Made by a program: the position numbers and the translations under genes | The notes under the pieces: generated by a model | Told to the model about the DNA's origin: nothing | Databases searched by the model: none | Seen by the model: the letters and a program-made list of their open reading frames with translations, nothing else | In this document: in pieces, positions 6,934 through 16,200 of the stretch | Layout: each line of letters starts with the position of its first letter | Numbering within the stretch: the first letter of the stretch is position 1 | Assembly: GCA_002502215.1 (NCBI GenBank) | Contig: DAPT01000126.1 | Location: forward strand, 1-36,576 | From: Euryarchaeota archaeon UBA124 | GTDB taxonomy: Archaea > Thermoplasmatota > Poseidoniia > Poseidoniales > Poseidoniaceae | Direction: 5' to 3' | DNA length: 36,576 nt

Positions 6934-7761
6934 ATGCCTGAAGGCCCTGAAATCCACCGGGCAGCAAACAACATCCGAAATGCAATTGAAGGACAAATCA
7001 TCACACACGTCGAATGTCCATATGCCACGATTCGAGGTCAAGAGCATCGATTTCTCGGCAAGGAAGTCATACGAGTAAAAGCACGTTCAAAGGCCATGCT
7101 AATCCACATTGGCGACGATGTTCTCTACAGCCATAACCAACTCTACGGTCGCTGGACTGTTCGTAAAGTTTCGAGCAAAGAACGGAAAACCAATCGTTCG
7201 TTGAGAATCAAATTGCAAACCGAGACCCACATTGCTTGCTTGTGGTCTGCTACAGACATTGAACTTCTCGAACCATGGGAGATTGAACAGCATCCATACA
7301 TTGCTCGCTTAGGTCCAGACGTTGCTGACGAAGATGTTGAACTGTCGTCCGTTCTGGAACAAGTGAAAAACAAAAAATTCGGAGGTCGGCAATTGTGTCA
7401 CCTCCTCCTCGATCAGTCCTTCTTGGCAGGTGTCGGCAATTATCTTCGAAGCGAGATATTGTTCCATGCTGGCCTTAACCCAACTCGGAAACTCAATTCT
7501 CTAACATCAGAAGAACAACTACAATTTGCAGAGTCGGCAATATCGACGACAAGGTTAGCGTATGTCCAAAGAGGTGTAACCGTTGACAAGGATTTGTATG
7601 ATCTCTTACGAGAACAAGGGATGTCTCGTGGACAGGCTCGACATTACGTTTTCACACGAGATGGATTAAATTGTCATCAATGTCAAAGGCTTATTTCACA
7701 CACAAGGCTGAGCGGAAGGCGGCTTGATTATTGTCAATCCTGCCAACCGCTTTCCTCATAG
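6934..7761 (+). CDS. Fpg/Nei-family DNA glycosylase/AP lyase
   Basis: 275 residues. It begins MPEGPEIHR: the proline after Met is the catalytic nucleophile of this family and the next residue is the catalytic Glu. This fixes the start at ATG 6934 rather than GTG 6928; GGAGAGGTG upstream supports it. The helix-two-turn-helix is visible in LLDQSFLAGVGNYLRSEIL, and the C-terminus carries a four-cysteine zinc finger (CHQC then CQSC). The enzyme removes oxidised bases and nicks the strand, acting in base excision repair. PEGPEIHRA resembles endonuclease VIII more than Fpg, so oxidised pyrimidines are the more likely substrate. Fpg/Nei enzymes are mainly bacterial, so acquisition by transfer is likely. 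Biotin carboxylase follows after 23 nt. Confidence 0.93.
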   Translation: MPEGPEIHRAANNIRNAIEGQIITHVECPYATIRGQEHRFLGKEVIRVKARSKAMLIHIGDDVLYSHNQLYGRWTVRKVSSKERKTNRSLRIKLQTETHIACLWSATDIELLEPWEIEQHPYIARLGPDVADEDVELSSVLEQVKNKKFGGRQLCHLLLDQSFLAGVGNYLRSEILFHAGLNPTRKLNSLTSEEQLQFAESAISTTRLAYVQRGVTVDKDLYDLLREQGMSRGQARHYVFTRDGLNCHQCQRLISHTRLSGRRLDYCQSCQPLSS

Positions 7762-7784
7762 AGTGCCTCGCTGTGCAAAAGGGT

Positions 7785-9125
7785 ATGGGTTTCAAGAAAG
7801 TCTTGATTGCGAATCGTGGCGAAATTGCGCTTCGTATCATGCGCACCTTACGAGACATGGGAATCGAAGCGGCAATCATTTACGGGAAAGAAGACCGATT
7901 ATCGCTGCCGGTTCAACTTGCAGATGATGCAACCTTCAGAGACGTTATCAATCCACTGGATGCGTATCTGGACATCGAAGCAGTTGTCCAAGCAGCGAAA
8001 GACATGGGCTGTGATGCAGTTCACCCTGGGTATGGGTTCCTTGCAGAAAACGCCGGGTTTGTTCAACGACTTGAAGAAGAAGGAATCACCTTTATTGGTC
8101 CCAGTGCTGATGTGATTACACTCCTTGGTGACAAAATTGAGGCTCGAGCAGCAATGGAGGCTGCTGGGTTACCGACCGCAAAAGGCTCATCAGAACCAAT
8201 TTCTGAAGCATCGGTTGCATCTGCACTTGCAGACGAGATTGGTTACCCTGTCATCATCAAGGCAGCGGCCGGAGGCGGTGGAATTGGTATGCAAATCGTT
8301 GAACAGGAAAACGAGTTTGAGAGCGCACTGAAGCTTTGTCAGTCACGTGCGAAATCTGCTTTCGGGGACGCTCGTGTATTTGTCGAGAAATACATTCAAG
8401 GTGCTCAACACGTTGAATTTCAAGTCCTTGCAGATGGAACAAATGCAATTCATTTTGGTGAGCGATTCTGTTCCATTCAACGCCGACATCAGAAACTTGT
8501 TGAGGAAGGGCCTTGGCTTACGCCGGAAAAGCGACATGAAATTGGATCGCTGGTTTGCAAAGGAGCGGAATCCGTTGGATACAAAGGGCTAGCGACATTT
8601 GAATTCTTACGTGATGCAAACGGAGATTTCTACTTCCTCGAAGTCAATCCTCGTGTCCAAGTCGAGCATACCGTGACGGAACTTATTACGGGTCACAACT
8701 TGGTTGAATTGGGGGTACGTGTCGCTCAAGGGGAAGCACTCCCTCTCAAGCAGGAAGACATTACTTGGCGAGGTCACAGCATTCAATGTCGACTCAATGC
8801 AGAGGATCCCGCTGAGTTTATACCAAGCCCAGGGCGTCTTTGGGAGTGCCATTTCCCATCAGGATTTGGGGTACGTGTAGATACCCATGCTCATCCTGGG
8901 TACGAAATGCCCGGATGTTTTGACTCGCTGTTAGCGAAACTCCTTGTTTGGGGCCATGACCGTCAAGATGCTATTCGACGCATGCGGACAGCGTTGGATG
9001 AAACTGTCATCACGGGTGTTGAACACTTGATTCCACTTCATCGGAGGATTATGGATGAGGAAGATTTCATGAACGGTGATATTACAATTCAGTACATCGA
9101 CATGCATCAAGAACTCCTCGGATGA
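7785..9125 (+). CDS. accC: Biotin carboxylase subunit of an acyl-CoA carboxylase
   Basis: 446 residues, the normal length for a stand-alone biotin carboxylase. It starts MGFKKVLIANRGEIALRI, the family's usual beginning, which is why ATG 7785 is chosen over the upstream TTG 7731 that overlaps the glycosylase. The ATP-grasp domain has a glycine-rich loop (KAAAGGGGIGM, about 163-173), EFQVLADG, RRHQKLVEE and FLEVNPRVQVEHTVTE. It carboxylates biotin on a carrier protein with ATP and bicarbonate. No biotin carrier or carboxyltransferase gene lies in the window, so the substrate (acetyl-CoA or propionyl-CoA) is unknown. If acetyl-CoA is used, the product malonyl-CoA would feed the megasynthase downstream. 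Confidence 0.93.
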   Translation: MGFKKVLIANRGEIALRIMRTLRDMGIEAAIIYGKEDRLSLPVQLADDATFRDVINPLDAYLDIEAVVQAAKDMGCDAVHPGYGFLAENAGFVQRLEEEGITFIGPSADVITLLGDKIEARAAMEAAGLPTAKGSSEPISEASVASALADEIGYPVIIKAAAGGGGIGMQIVEQENEFESALKLCQSRAKSAFGDARVFVEKYIQGAQHVEFQVLADGTNAIHFGERFCSIQRRHQKLVEEGPWLTPEKRHEIGSLVCKGAESVGYKGLATFEFLRDANGDFYFLEVNPRVQVEHTVTELITGHNLVELGVRVAQGEALPLKQEDITWRGHSIQCRLNAEDPAEFIPSPGRLWECHFPSGFGVRVDTHAHPGYEMPGCFDSLLAKLLVWGHDRQDAIRRMRTALDETVITGVEHLIPLHRRIMDEEDFMNGDITIQYIDMHQELLG

Positions 9126-9142
9126 TTGGTGAGAGTGACGAT

Positions 9143-10081
9143 ATGGACGTCCTCATCGTTGGGAGTATTGCTTACGATAGCATCACATCTCCTCAAGGGT
9201 CGGCTCACAATACGTTGGGTGGTTCTGCGACATATGCTGGCCTAGCAGCATCTTTTCATCAGCGGCGATTGAATCTAGAAAGAATTGGTCTTGTCGGTGT
9301 AGTCGGCACCGATTTCCGAAACCAGGATTTTGCCACTTTCTCCAATGCAGGACTGGATACGACAGGCCTGGAAGTCGTTGAAGGATCAACCTTCCACTGG
9401 GTAGGATCGTATCATGGGAACATGGCCCAAGCCGAAACGCATGAAACACACCTGAACGTATTCGAAACGTTCGAGCCAAAAGTACCTGAACACGGGACCA
9501 CTTCGACAATCACATTTTGTGCAAATCTCCACCCTTCGATTCAACTGTCCGTTCTTGATCAATCCACTCCCGCACGTGCCTCAATTCTTGATTCCATGAA
9601 TCTATGGATTAACATCGCCCACGATGAATTGATTCAAGCAATGAAGCGCGTGGACATCGTCGTCATCAATGATGGAGAGGCGACGATGCTCGCCGGTACG
9701 GATAACCTCGTGCAGGCGGCAAAGGATGTACAGTCAATGGCATCCATTCCAATACTCATTGTCAAGAAAGGCGAACACGGTGTTCTCGCATTGCATGGAA
9801 ATAAGTTGGTTGCATTGCCCGCATACCCAACAAGTTCTGTTGTCGATCCAACCGGTTGTGGTGATACGTTTGCTGGTACGCTGGCTGCCTGCCTCGCTGC
9901 TGGAGAAGGTGTTATTGAGATGGATGAACTCCGTAATGCACTGATTCATGCAACCGTTTCTGCGAGTTTTACACTTGAGGGCTTTGGCATCGAGGGACTC
10001 GAATCGATGACAAAAGAATCCTATGAAAGCCGATTGTTTGATTATTGTTCAATCTCAGGGATTTCAACTGAGTCGTCGTAG
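9143..10081 (+). CDS. PfkB-family carbohydrate/nucleoside kinase
   Basis: 312 residues of the ribokinase fold: N-terminal VLIVGSIAYDS, substrate-side GGSATYAGLAA, and signature DPTGCGDTFAGTLAA (about 235-249) with the catalytic Asp in GCGD and its anion hole. It phosphorylates a sugar, nucleoside or related alcohol with ATP; the substrate cannot be read. ATG 9143 is chosen because GGTGAGAG at 9128-9135 is a strong ribosome-binding site with 7-nt spacing. ATG 9122, which overlaps the accC stop, is the alternative. The 3' end overlaps the convergent minus-strand gene by 18 nt. Confidence 0.85.
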   Translation: MDVLIVGSIAYDSITSPQGSAHNTLGGSATYAGLAASFHQRRLNLERIGLVGVVGTDFRNQDFATFSNAGLDTTGLEVVEGSTFHWVGSYHGNMAQAETHETHLNVFETFEPKVPEHGTTSTITFCANLHPSIQLSVLDQSTPARASILDSMNLWINIAHDELIQAMKRVDIVVINDGEATMLAGTDNLVQAAKDVQSMASIPILIVKKGEHGVLALHGNKLVALPAYPTSSVVDPTGCGDTFAGTLAACLAAGEGVIEMDELRNALIHATVSASFTLEGFGIEGLESMTKESYESRLFDYCSISGISTESS

Positions 10082-11446
10082 CCCAAGCTGACTGGTTTGC
10101 ACCGGTGTGTTTTCCTGTGATTCCGTAAGAGAACTGAACGAAGATGGAACATGGTTGTCCTCTTCAGCGATGTGTTCACCCATTATTTCGATGAGTTCAT
10201 CATCAATCCCTTGCTCGCTTAACCCCTCGATTAAACCACGGACTTTATTCCGAAGTGAGGAAAACCTACGCAGGGGTTCGTCATCGGGTTGCCGGCGAGA
10301 GCTCGCAATCCTACGTTTCGGAGATGTCCTGGGTTGTAGCCGCTTCCTTTCTCCCCTCGAATTTCGACGGATTGTCGTACCTAAATCCGATGGTTGGGCG
10401 CTGGCTCCGCTTCGTTGAATCAATCCTTGTTCAACAAGAGAAAGAGCTTCTTGCTCATCTACCAACTCTGGGTCGAACAAGGGCAGGTCTGGGGAGGAAA
10501 AGGCATCCGGGGTCGAAGGGATGTGGGCTCCATCAGGGCCAACGAAACTTGGGAGAAGCGTCGTAGGAGTGGGCGTCAGTGAAAGCGATCTGGGTTCTCT
10601 AACGACTCCACTTGCTTCTTGAATCATTTGAGATGAACTCATCGTCGGTTGATGCATAGGGACTGGGAGCGGTGTGTCGCCCAAGAAGTGCGTGGCTGGC
10701 AGCTGACCCGGGCCCGGGTTTTGATGCATGTCCAATGGACTTACGTGGCCCCTACGAGTCCCAGCGTTTGCAATTCCTCGCGCAATGATTCCGTGTTGTT
10801 GAAGCTCCGATTCATCAACAAGGACATGCTCTTGATTCATGGTGTCTTTTGCCCACCTTGGCAGAACCTCATCAATTTCAAATTCTTCATTTTCGAGCGC
10901 TTTCTCTCCGAGAAAATTTGTCAGACTTCTCGCCGGTGCTAGATCCTGAACTGGGGCAGGAATGGCTTGAGCAGCAACGTGCGCTGCGTGACGAGGAAAT
11001 TCTGCGTCCTCATTTAGAAGATCTACACCTATTCGAGCTTCTTCGAGTGTCAAACCATCGTTCATACGTTGAATCATTGTTGACAATTTTAGCAGACGTG
11101 AATCAATCGCATGCAGAACGTGGCAATCGCCAAGTTCGGTATCTAGAGTGAGTGTTGGGCGTTTGGTAAGGACCCAACCTGAGATCATTGAGATTCCAAT
11201 TCCGAGTCCCAACAGGCGTAAATTCGGTGGTGTAATCACTCGCCAAGCTGCGTAAAGAAAGCAGAGGCCAATGAAACCAACCCAGCTTGGAATCAGTGTG
11301 GTGTTATGGTGCTGCATTCGAACAATTCTATCGTATCGAATATCGATGCAATTTCCATTTTTAAATTCAATTGAAAGTCTGTTCTCTCCAAGACTGGCTC
11401 TCGCTCGTCCGCTTTCGCCAGCCACGCGCAGGCCGTGGAGAACCAT
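10064..11446 (-). CDS. Membrane-hairpin protein with long disordered tail, unknown
   Basis: About 460 residues. The N-terminal part has a small predicted beta-rich region (SIEFKNGNCIDIRYDRIVRMQ) followed by two close hydrophobic segments (IPSWVGFIGLCFLYAAW and LLGLGIGISMISGWVL), a PH-like-domain-plus-hairpin layout seen in many archaeal membrane proteins. The remaining 300 or more residues are rich in Pro, Ser, Gln and charged residues and look disordered, with a short basic stretch (SRGERKRLQPRTSPKRR) and an acidic amphipathic helix (GLSEQGIDDELIEIMGEHI) near the end. No enzyme motif is seen. The start at 11446 has GGGGAGAG just upstream; ATG 11494 is an alternative. It is the third gene of a minus-strand set beginning with the thioesterase. 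Confidence 0.65.
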   Translation of the reverse strand: MVLHGLRVAGESGRARASLGENRLSIEFKNGNCIDIRYDRIVRMQHHNTTLIPSWVGFIGLCFLYAAWRVITPPNLRLLGLGIGISMISGWVLTKRPTLTLDTELGDCHVLHAIDSRLLKLSTMIQRMNDGLTLEEARIGVDLLNEDAEFPRHAAHVAAQAIPAPVQDLAPARSLTNFLGEKALENEEFEIDEVLPRWAKDTMNQEHVLVDESELQQHGIIARGIANAGTRRGHVSPLDMHQNPGPGQLPATHFLGDTPLPVPMHQPTMSSSQMIQEASGVVREPRSLSLTPTPTTLLPSFVGPDGAHIPSTPDAFSSPDLPLFDPELVDEQEALSLVEQGLIQRSGASAQPSDLGTTIRRNSRGERKRLQPRTSPKRRIASSRRQPDDEPLRRFSSLRNKVRGLIEGLSEQGIDDELIEIMGEHIAEEDNHVPSSFSSLTESQENTPVQTSQLGLRRLS

Positions 11447-11585
11447 TCTCTCCCCAGACTCCGCAAGGCGTTCGTTGCGCCCTCTTGTCTGCATCCCGTC
11501 TTACAGATTGAGTCACCCATTATCAATGCATCCCCTTTGGAGACGCCTCAGACAATCGTTCCGAGTTCACTCAAACTGCGCCACA

Positions 11586-12608
11586 TCATTCGATTTTGCG
11601 AAGGAGTGCACTCCCCATGATTCTCGGTTTTGAATCTAGCTGAGCGATGAGAACTGAAGGGGCATCATCGATGCGTTGCAAGAGTGGAGTTTCCCATCGA
11701 ACTGAAAAGTCACTCTCCTGAACGGCTTCAACCCGACCAACATTGAACTGTAAATCGATTGATGCGTGAACGACATCGCCTACCTCAAGTTTCTTCTTTT
11801 GAAAGGGTGAAACGGTCAGTGTCATGGATGAAACAATGTGTGATTCAAGAGCAAGCGGTCGGAATGTGTTTGTTTTTTTATCCTCAATTTCGGGGTGAAC
11901 GATTAAGCACGTACCGGATAGACTCTCCTCTTTGGCATTTCGAAGAGCAATGCCGACTCTGTCACCTGCTCCGGCGCGCTGAACATCATCGTCCATGACT
12001 TGCAAGGACTTCACCGACCCTGTTCCTCCATGTGGCAACATTGCAACCTCATCATGAACCGAGACAACACCTGATTGTACATAGCCAATGGCAACCAATC
12101 CGATGCCTTTGACATTGAAATGCTGGTCGATAGGAACCACAAGCGGTTGTTCTTCAATCGATGCCAACAATTCAGCGACGTTGTCCATGATCGTGAAAAA
12201 TGCATTCCGGAGTTCAATTCCATCTGCTTGTTCAAATGTCCATCCCGAGAGGCCAGCTTGCTTAAACAAAGTACGAACCATATCCTCGTCAATCCACTCG
12301 CCTTGGGGTGGTGCAATGACAGCAACGCCGTGTTCAATTCCAGCACTCGAAAATGCAACCAAGGCTTCACCGAGGGTTGCATCGATCGCCGTAACTTCAA
12401 TCAAACCCGCTCGAGCTGCAGAAAGGGCATTCAGCAGCGGGCGCAGACGTTCTGGGTATTTTGCGGGACGGATTAACGAGAGAATACGTGCTTGACCATC
12501 AACGCTCTCTTTGTGAACATAGGTGTGTACGTCACGCTGATCGGTTGGCTTGGCAAGTTCTCTCGCAAGCTCATCGCTTCCAACCATTGCGATGTTCAAG
12601 ACGGGCAT
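11586..12608 (-). CDS. SelB-like elongation-factor paralogue with degenerate GTPase domain
   Basis: 340 residues. The C-terminal half (about 155-340) contains two beta-barrel domains like domains 2 and 3 of EF-Tu/SelB: PLVVPIDQHFNVKGIGLVAIGYVQSG, then VHDEVAMLPHGGTGSVKSLQVMDDDVQRAGAGDRVGIALR with the typical loop. The N-terminal part aligns in outline with the GTPase domain (IAMVGSDELARELAK...), but the P-loop GxxxxGKS/T, the DxxG switch and the NKxD motif are all missing. This matches the archaeal SelB-like family described as having non-canonical GTP-binding motifs; its function is unknown. It would be cytosolic. No selenocysteine machinery is visible here. Neighbours are a thioesterase (26 nt upstream) and a membrane protein, which give no clue. 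Confidence 0.75.
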   Translation of the reverse strand: MPVLNIAMVGSDELARELAKPTDQRDVHTYVHKESVDGQARILSLIRPAKYPERLRPLLNALSAARAGLIEVTAIDATLGEALVAFSSAGIEHGVAVIAPPQGEWIDEDMVRTLFKQAGLSGWTFEQADGIELRNAFFTIMDNVAELLASIEEQPLVVPIDQHFNVKGIGLVAIGYVQSGVVSVHDEVAMLPHGGTGSVKSLQVMDDDVQRAGAGDRVGIALRNAKEESLSGTCLIVHPEIEDKKTNTFRPLALESHIVSSMTLTVSPFQKKKLEVGDVVHASIDLQFNVGRVEAVQESDFSVRWETPLLQRIDDAPSVLIAQLDSKPRIMGSALLRKIE

Positions 12609-12633
12609 ATGTCCGCCACCAAACCTTCTCTCA

Positions 12634-13107
12634 TCAATCCTCTTGTTTGGATTTCCGCTTTGACAACATGTTGTTTCGAATGTCTAGAGCAATCGCCCAT
12701 TCCTTTTGTTCCTCGTCAGTGACTGGATCCAATTGAGGGATTGGAATTGGCCGCATCATGGAATCGATGGCTACCATGAAGAAATAGCCTTCACAGATGA
12801 CGCGTGTTTCCCAATCTGATTTTGTCATTGCACATGCGGTTACCTTCACGCCAGCGGTGTGTGTACTGGTAAAAACAACTCTGCCGGTGACCTCGATTAG
12901 GTCTCCTTGTCGAGCAGGGGCTTTGAAAGTAAGCGTATCGATGGAAATGGTGACAAACTCACGGTGAGCAAACTTGGAGCACGCAATACCTGCAGCTTTG
13001 TCCATGACCGAAAGCAGTCGACCTCCAAACAATGTGTCGTAAGAATTTGTATCCTGGGGAAAGACTTCTTCAATTAAGGTAACTGGTTCAGTCGAGAACG
13101 GTTTCAT
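12634..13107 (-). CDS. Hotdog-fold acyl-CoA thioesterase (YciA/ACOT type)
   Basis: 157 residues, the usual single-hotdog length. The motif FPQDTNSYDTLFGGRLLSVMDKAAGIACSKFA is the family's hallmark (start near residue 15; catalytic Asp in the MDKAAG helix region), and the later FKAPARQGDLIEVTGRV and CEGYFFMVAID complete the fold. It hydrolyses acyl-CoA to free acid and CoA in the cytosol. In this window it could release or recycle acyl chains made by the megasynthase, but it is about 10 kb away and on the opposite strand, so the link is only suggestive. ATATCATATGG upstream (about 13120-13131) could be its TATA element. Confidence 0.9.
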   Translation of the reverse strand: MKPFSTEPVTLIEEVFPQDTNSYDTLFGGRLLSVMDKAAGIACSKFAHREFVTISIDTLTFKAPARQGDLIEVTGRVVFTSTHTAGVKVTACAMTKSDWETRVICEGYFFMVAIDSMMRPIPIPQLDPVTDEEQKEWAIALDIRNNMLSKRKSKQED

Positions 13108-13255
13108 GTCTCTCGCATGCCTCCATATGATATGAACCCTTAGCGTGAGAATAGAGAATGGTCGTTGATTTATCCTGTTTTGAACACGAGCCGAGATGGA
13201 CGCAGGAGCGACGAAGTTTTAGTCAAGTGTTGATACGGATGTGTTAGGTGACACC
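13108..13255. promoter_or_regulatory. Divergent intergenic promoter region
   Basis: 148 bp between the thioesterase (minus) and the large surface protein (plus). For the minus side, an AT-rich ATATCATATGG lies about 13-25 nt before the start. For the plus side, TTTATCC at 13169-13175 could be a TATA element giving a leader of about 55 nt with AGGTGA at 13246-13251 as ribosome-binding site. No repeat or RNA structure was noticed. Confidence 0.35.
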
Positions 13256-16200
13256 ATGCCAAATGAAAACCGACGAACAAAAATTGCGCTTTTCCTCGTG
13301 ACGTTGATGATTCTGACTCCGCTTGCAAGTGGTGCAAGCATCGATAATTTCAGTTCAGGGTCGAACGAAGTTGATGTTCTTGTTAACGACGCTTCAACAT
13401 ACTCAAACAACGTTGATGGTTCAATCGATTTGCCTGTGGGTGAGTCGATCACCAGTGCGAGCATGGCGGTCAGTTCTGACCCGGCGATTCATGGTGCGCA
13501 CACACGAATCGATACCGAAACCATTCCAAGGGTATGGAATCCAAATTTCAACGGTCAAACAACCTCCTTCTCGGCGGTTGAAGAATTCCAATTTGAGGAT
13601 GGTTCCACCTCCACTCCTGTTTCGCTCAAGGCGGAAGGAATCCTTACCGATTTTGAAGGTGACATGGCTGGATTCATCGATGGTACAACACCGCCTCTGC
13701 AGTCTGGTGCTCCTTGGGAGCATGGCTCTCTGTTTGGTGGTGTGGTGGTGCCAAGCAACTGCGCTTCTGGCAGCGATTGCTGGGGTACAGGACTCTATGA
13801 CAATGATTACACCGACGACAACAACGGTGGTGCATTCAAAGAAATGCTCCTTTCACCAACACTCGACCTCACCTCAAGTTCGGCGGTGAAAGACCCGTCC
13901 GTGTACTTCGATTCCTTCCACCAATTGATGACACTAGCAACATCCGGAGCAAACCCATTGTATCGATACGCAGATTGTGCCTACGTTGAGATGCGATACT
14001 CTCCAACTGCGTTTTTCGACCCAGCGGTCTCACCATGGGAACACATCGACATCGACATCCAAAACTCATCGGGTATATCCTTCGGTTCTGGGTACTATCA
14101 GGTGGGTAACCAAGGTGCCCAAAGCAAAATTGATGGACGTTGCGGCGGTGTTTCATTCAACGATTACGCCCTCGCAGGAACCTCGATTTCTGCCTTTAAT
14201 CAGGATGGATGGTCGAACGTCAAAATCGATCTTTCTGATTACGGCGGAAATTACATCGAACTCCGATTTGTACTGGAATACAACGATGTTACTCCCGGAA
14301 ACGGTTACAACATCTATAACGCAACATCGATGCCGGGCTGGTACATCGATAACTTCCGCTTTGGGAGCAATCTACCTCAATCAGGATGGATGGGCGTCCG
14401 CAACATTCTACCGAATGTCCAAGGTGGGGAAAACCACCCGAATGGCTATGGTCTTTTGACCGTCGAAGCTGAGACCACCACAACCGCAGTGTTGTCAATC
14501 GATGTGTTGGATTCGCTTACGGGTCAAATTGTCACAGACAAGAACGGAAACACAATGTCGGGTCTAGTCGGACCAATTCATGAATTGTGGGACATCAATT
14601 CCTCTACATACTCAACGATCGATTTGAAATTCAATTTTGATTCTGGACCTGATCAACTTTCAACACCGATCCTTCACGGTTTTTCCATAGGTAGCCGTAT
14701 CGGGACAGGTTTCAATCAGAGCATAATCTCTGCTAACCCCCCAGTTAATGGGATTTGGGCGGCGCAAGGGCTTGGAGATTTGATGATGTACAATCCAACA
14801 ATTCCCGACCACTCCTACAACCCTCCAATGGAACGTTCCCACTTCAGTTATCCAATTTCATCCATCACCCCTGTCATTCAAGACGACTGTGCCGAAGCAC
14901 CTGAGATATCACTGGCCATGGATGGATACGGCGCAACCCTAGAAAACAATGTAAAGTACACGCTCGGCGAAACCACTGGAATGCCAGACTCAACGTTCGG
15001 TTTCACTGCCGTCCTTTCCTATCAGAACCCGTGCAATGTCGGTGGAATGTGGTTCGATCTTGAATTTGCTCACCATGCAGAGCAAATCCAGATTGACGTT
15101 GCCGACGATGGCGATGTTGAGTATGCGTTCACAGAACCAGCGTTCGACATGTTCGGACGTCAAACCAAATTCATTAGTTCAAAGGATGCGAACGATGTTC
15201 ACTATGGTTCAGACGCACGTACGCTCACACTCGGTTTGTCCGGATCTGTCGATGGCGGTGAGTTCATGCTCCCTGTCGGCGCAACAATACAAACAGCTCA
15301 AGTCGGATTCGACAACAACCAAATCGTTTCGACCACAAACACCAACGAAGGGTTCACTTGGAAACTTATGTCCGGTTTGGAAGAAGTGAGCCTTGGAGAA
15401 ATCGGTAACATTACACGAGCCTCGAGTGAGATGTACCCTGAAGAAATGAACCTGACCTCAGCATTGAACACACTGATGCAAAGCACTTTGACTCCAACAG
15501 CACACATCGACGCAAACGGGAACGGCTGGAAGAAATTCCGATTCAGTATCGAAAGCCTCAATGCAACCAGTGGTTCAACCATTGATCTGGTTGGCCTCGA
15601 CGTCGTGTACCATGTCACACAATACCTCTCGACCAACGCCAATTTCGCAAAGGAACTTGCCCAAGGTGTTGCCCTTTCCAGCGCAACAACAGGCTATGCA
15701 ACCGTTCCGATTGGAGTTTACGCACAAAGCGGTGGAGGTGTTTCATTCTCCAGTCTGTCCGTGTCCACTTCTCCCGGCTATGACACAACAGCATCGCTCG
15801 TTGGGAGTCCTGTCGGTCTCTATCCAAACGGAGAGATTTATGAAATCATCACAACACACACGGTCTCCTCCTTGACGGGTTCGGCATTCCAAGAAGCCAT
15901 ACTCATCTTTGAGTCTGCAACAGGAATGATTGAATTATCGTACTCAGACTTGAATGGATTTATCGAAGTTGAGAACTCGAACAATTACATAACACTGCAG
16001 TCTTCGTCTGTCGCAGACATTACAGAAGGCAAAGAAATCACGTGGCGCTTTACCGTTAACAACGTCTGGGAAGATACGCAAGAAGTCCGGATTTACGCTG
16101 GTCAGACAGCAAACAATGGCGTGAACGGATTGCCCGACGCCATCGTTTTGGCACCGGTTGATGGAAATGCAGTCGAAAACGATGCAGGGATTATCTCCTT

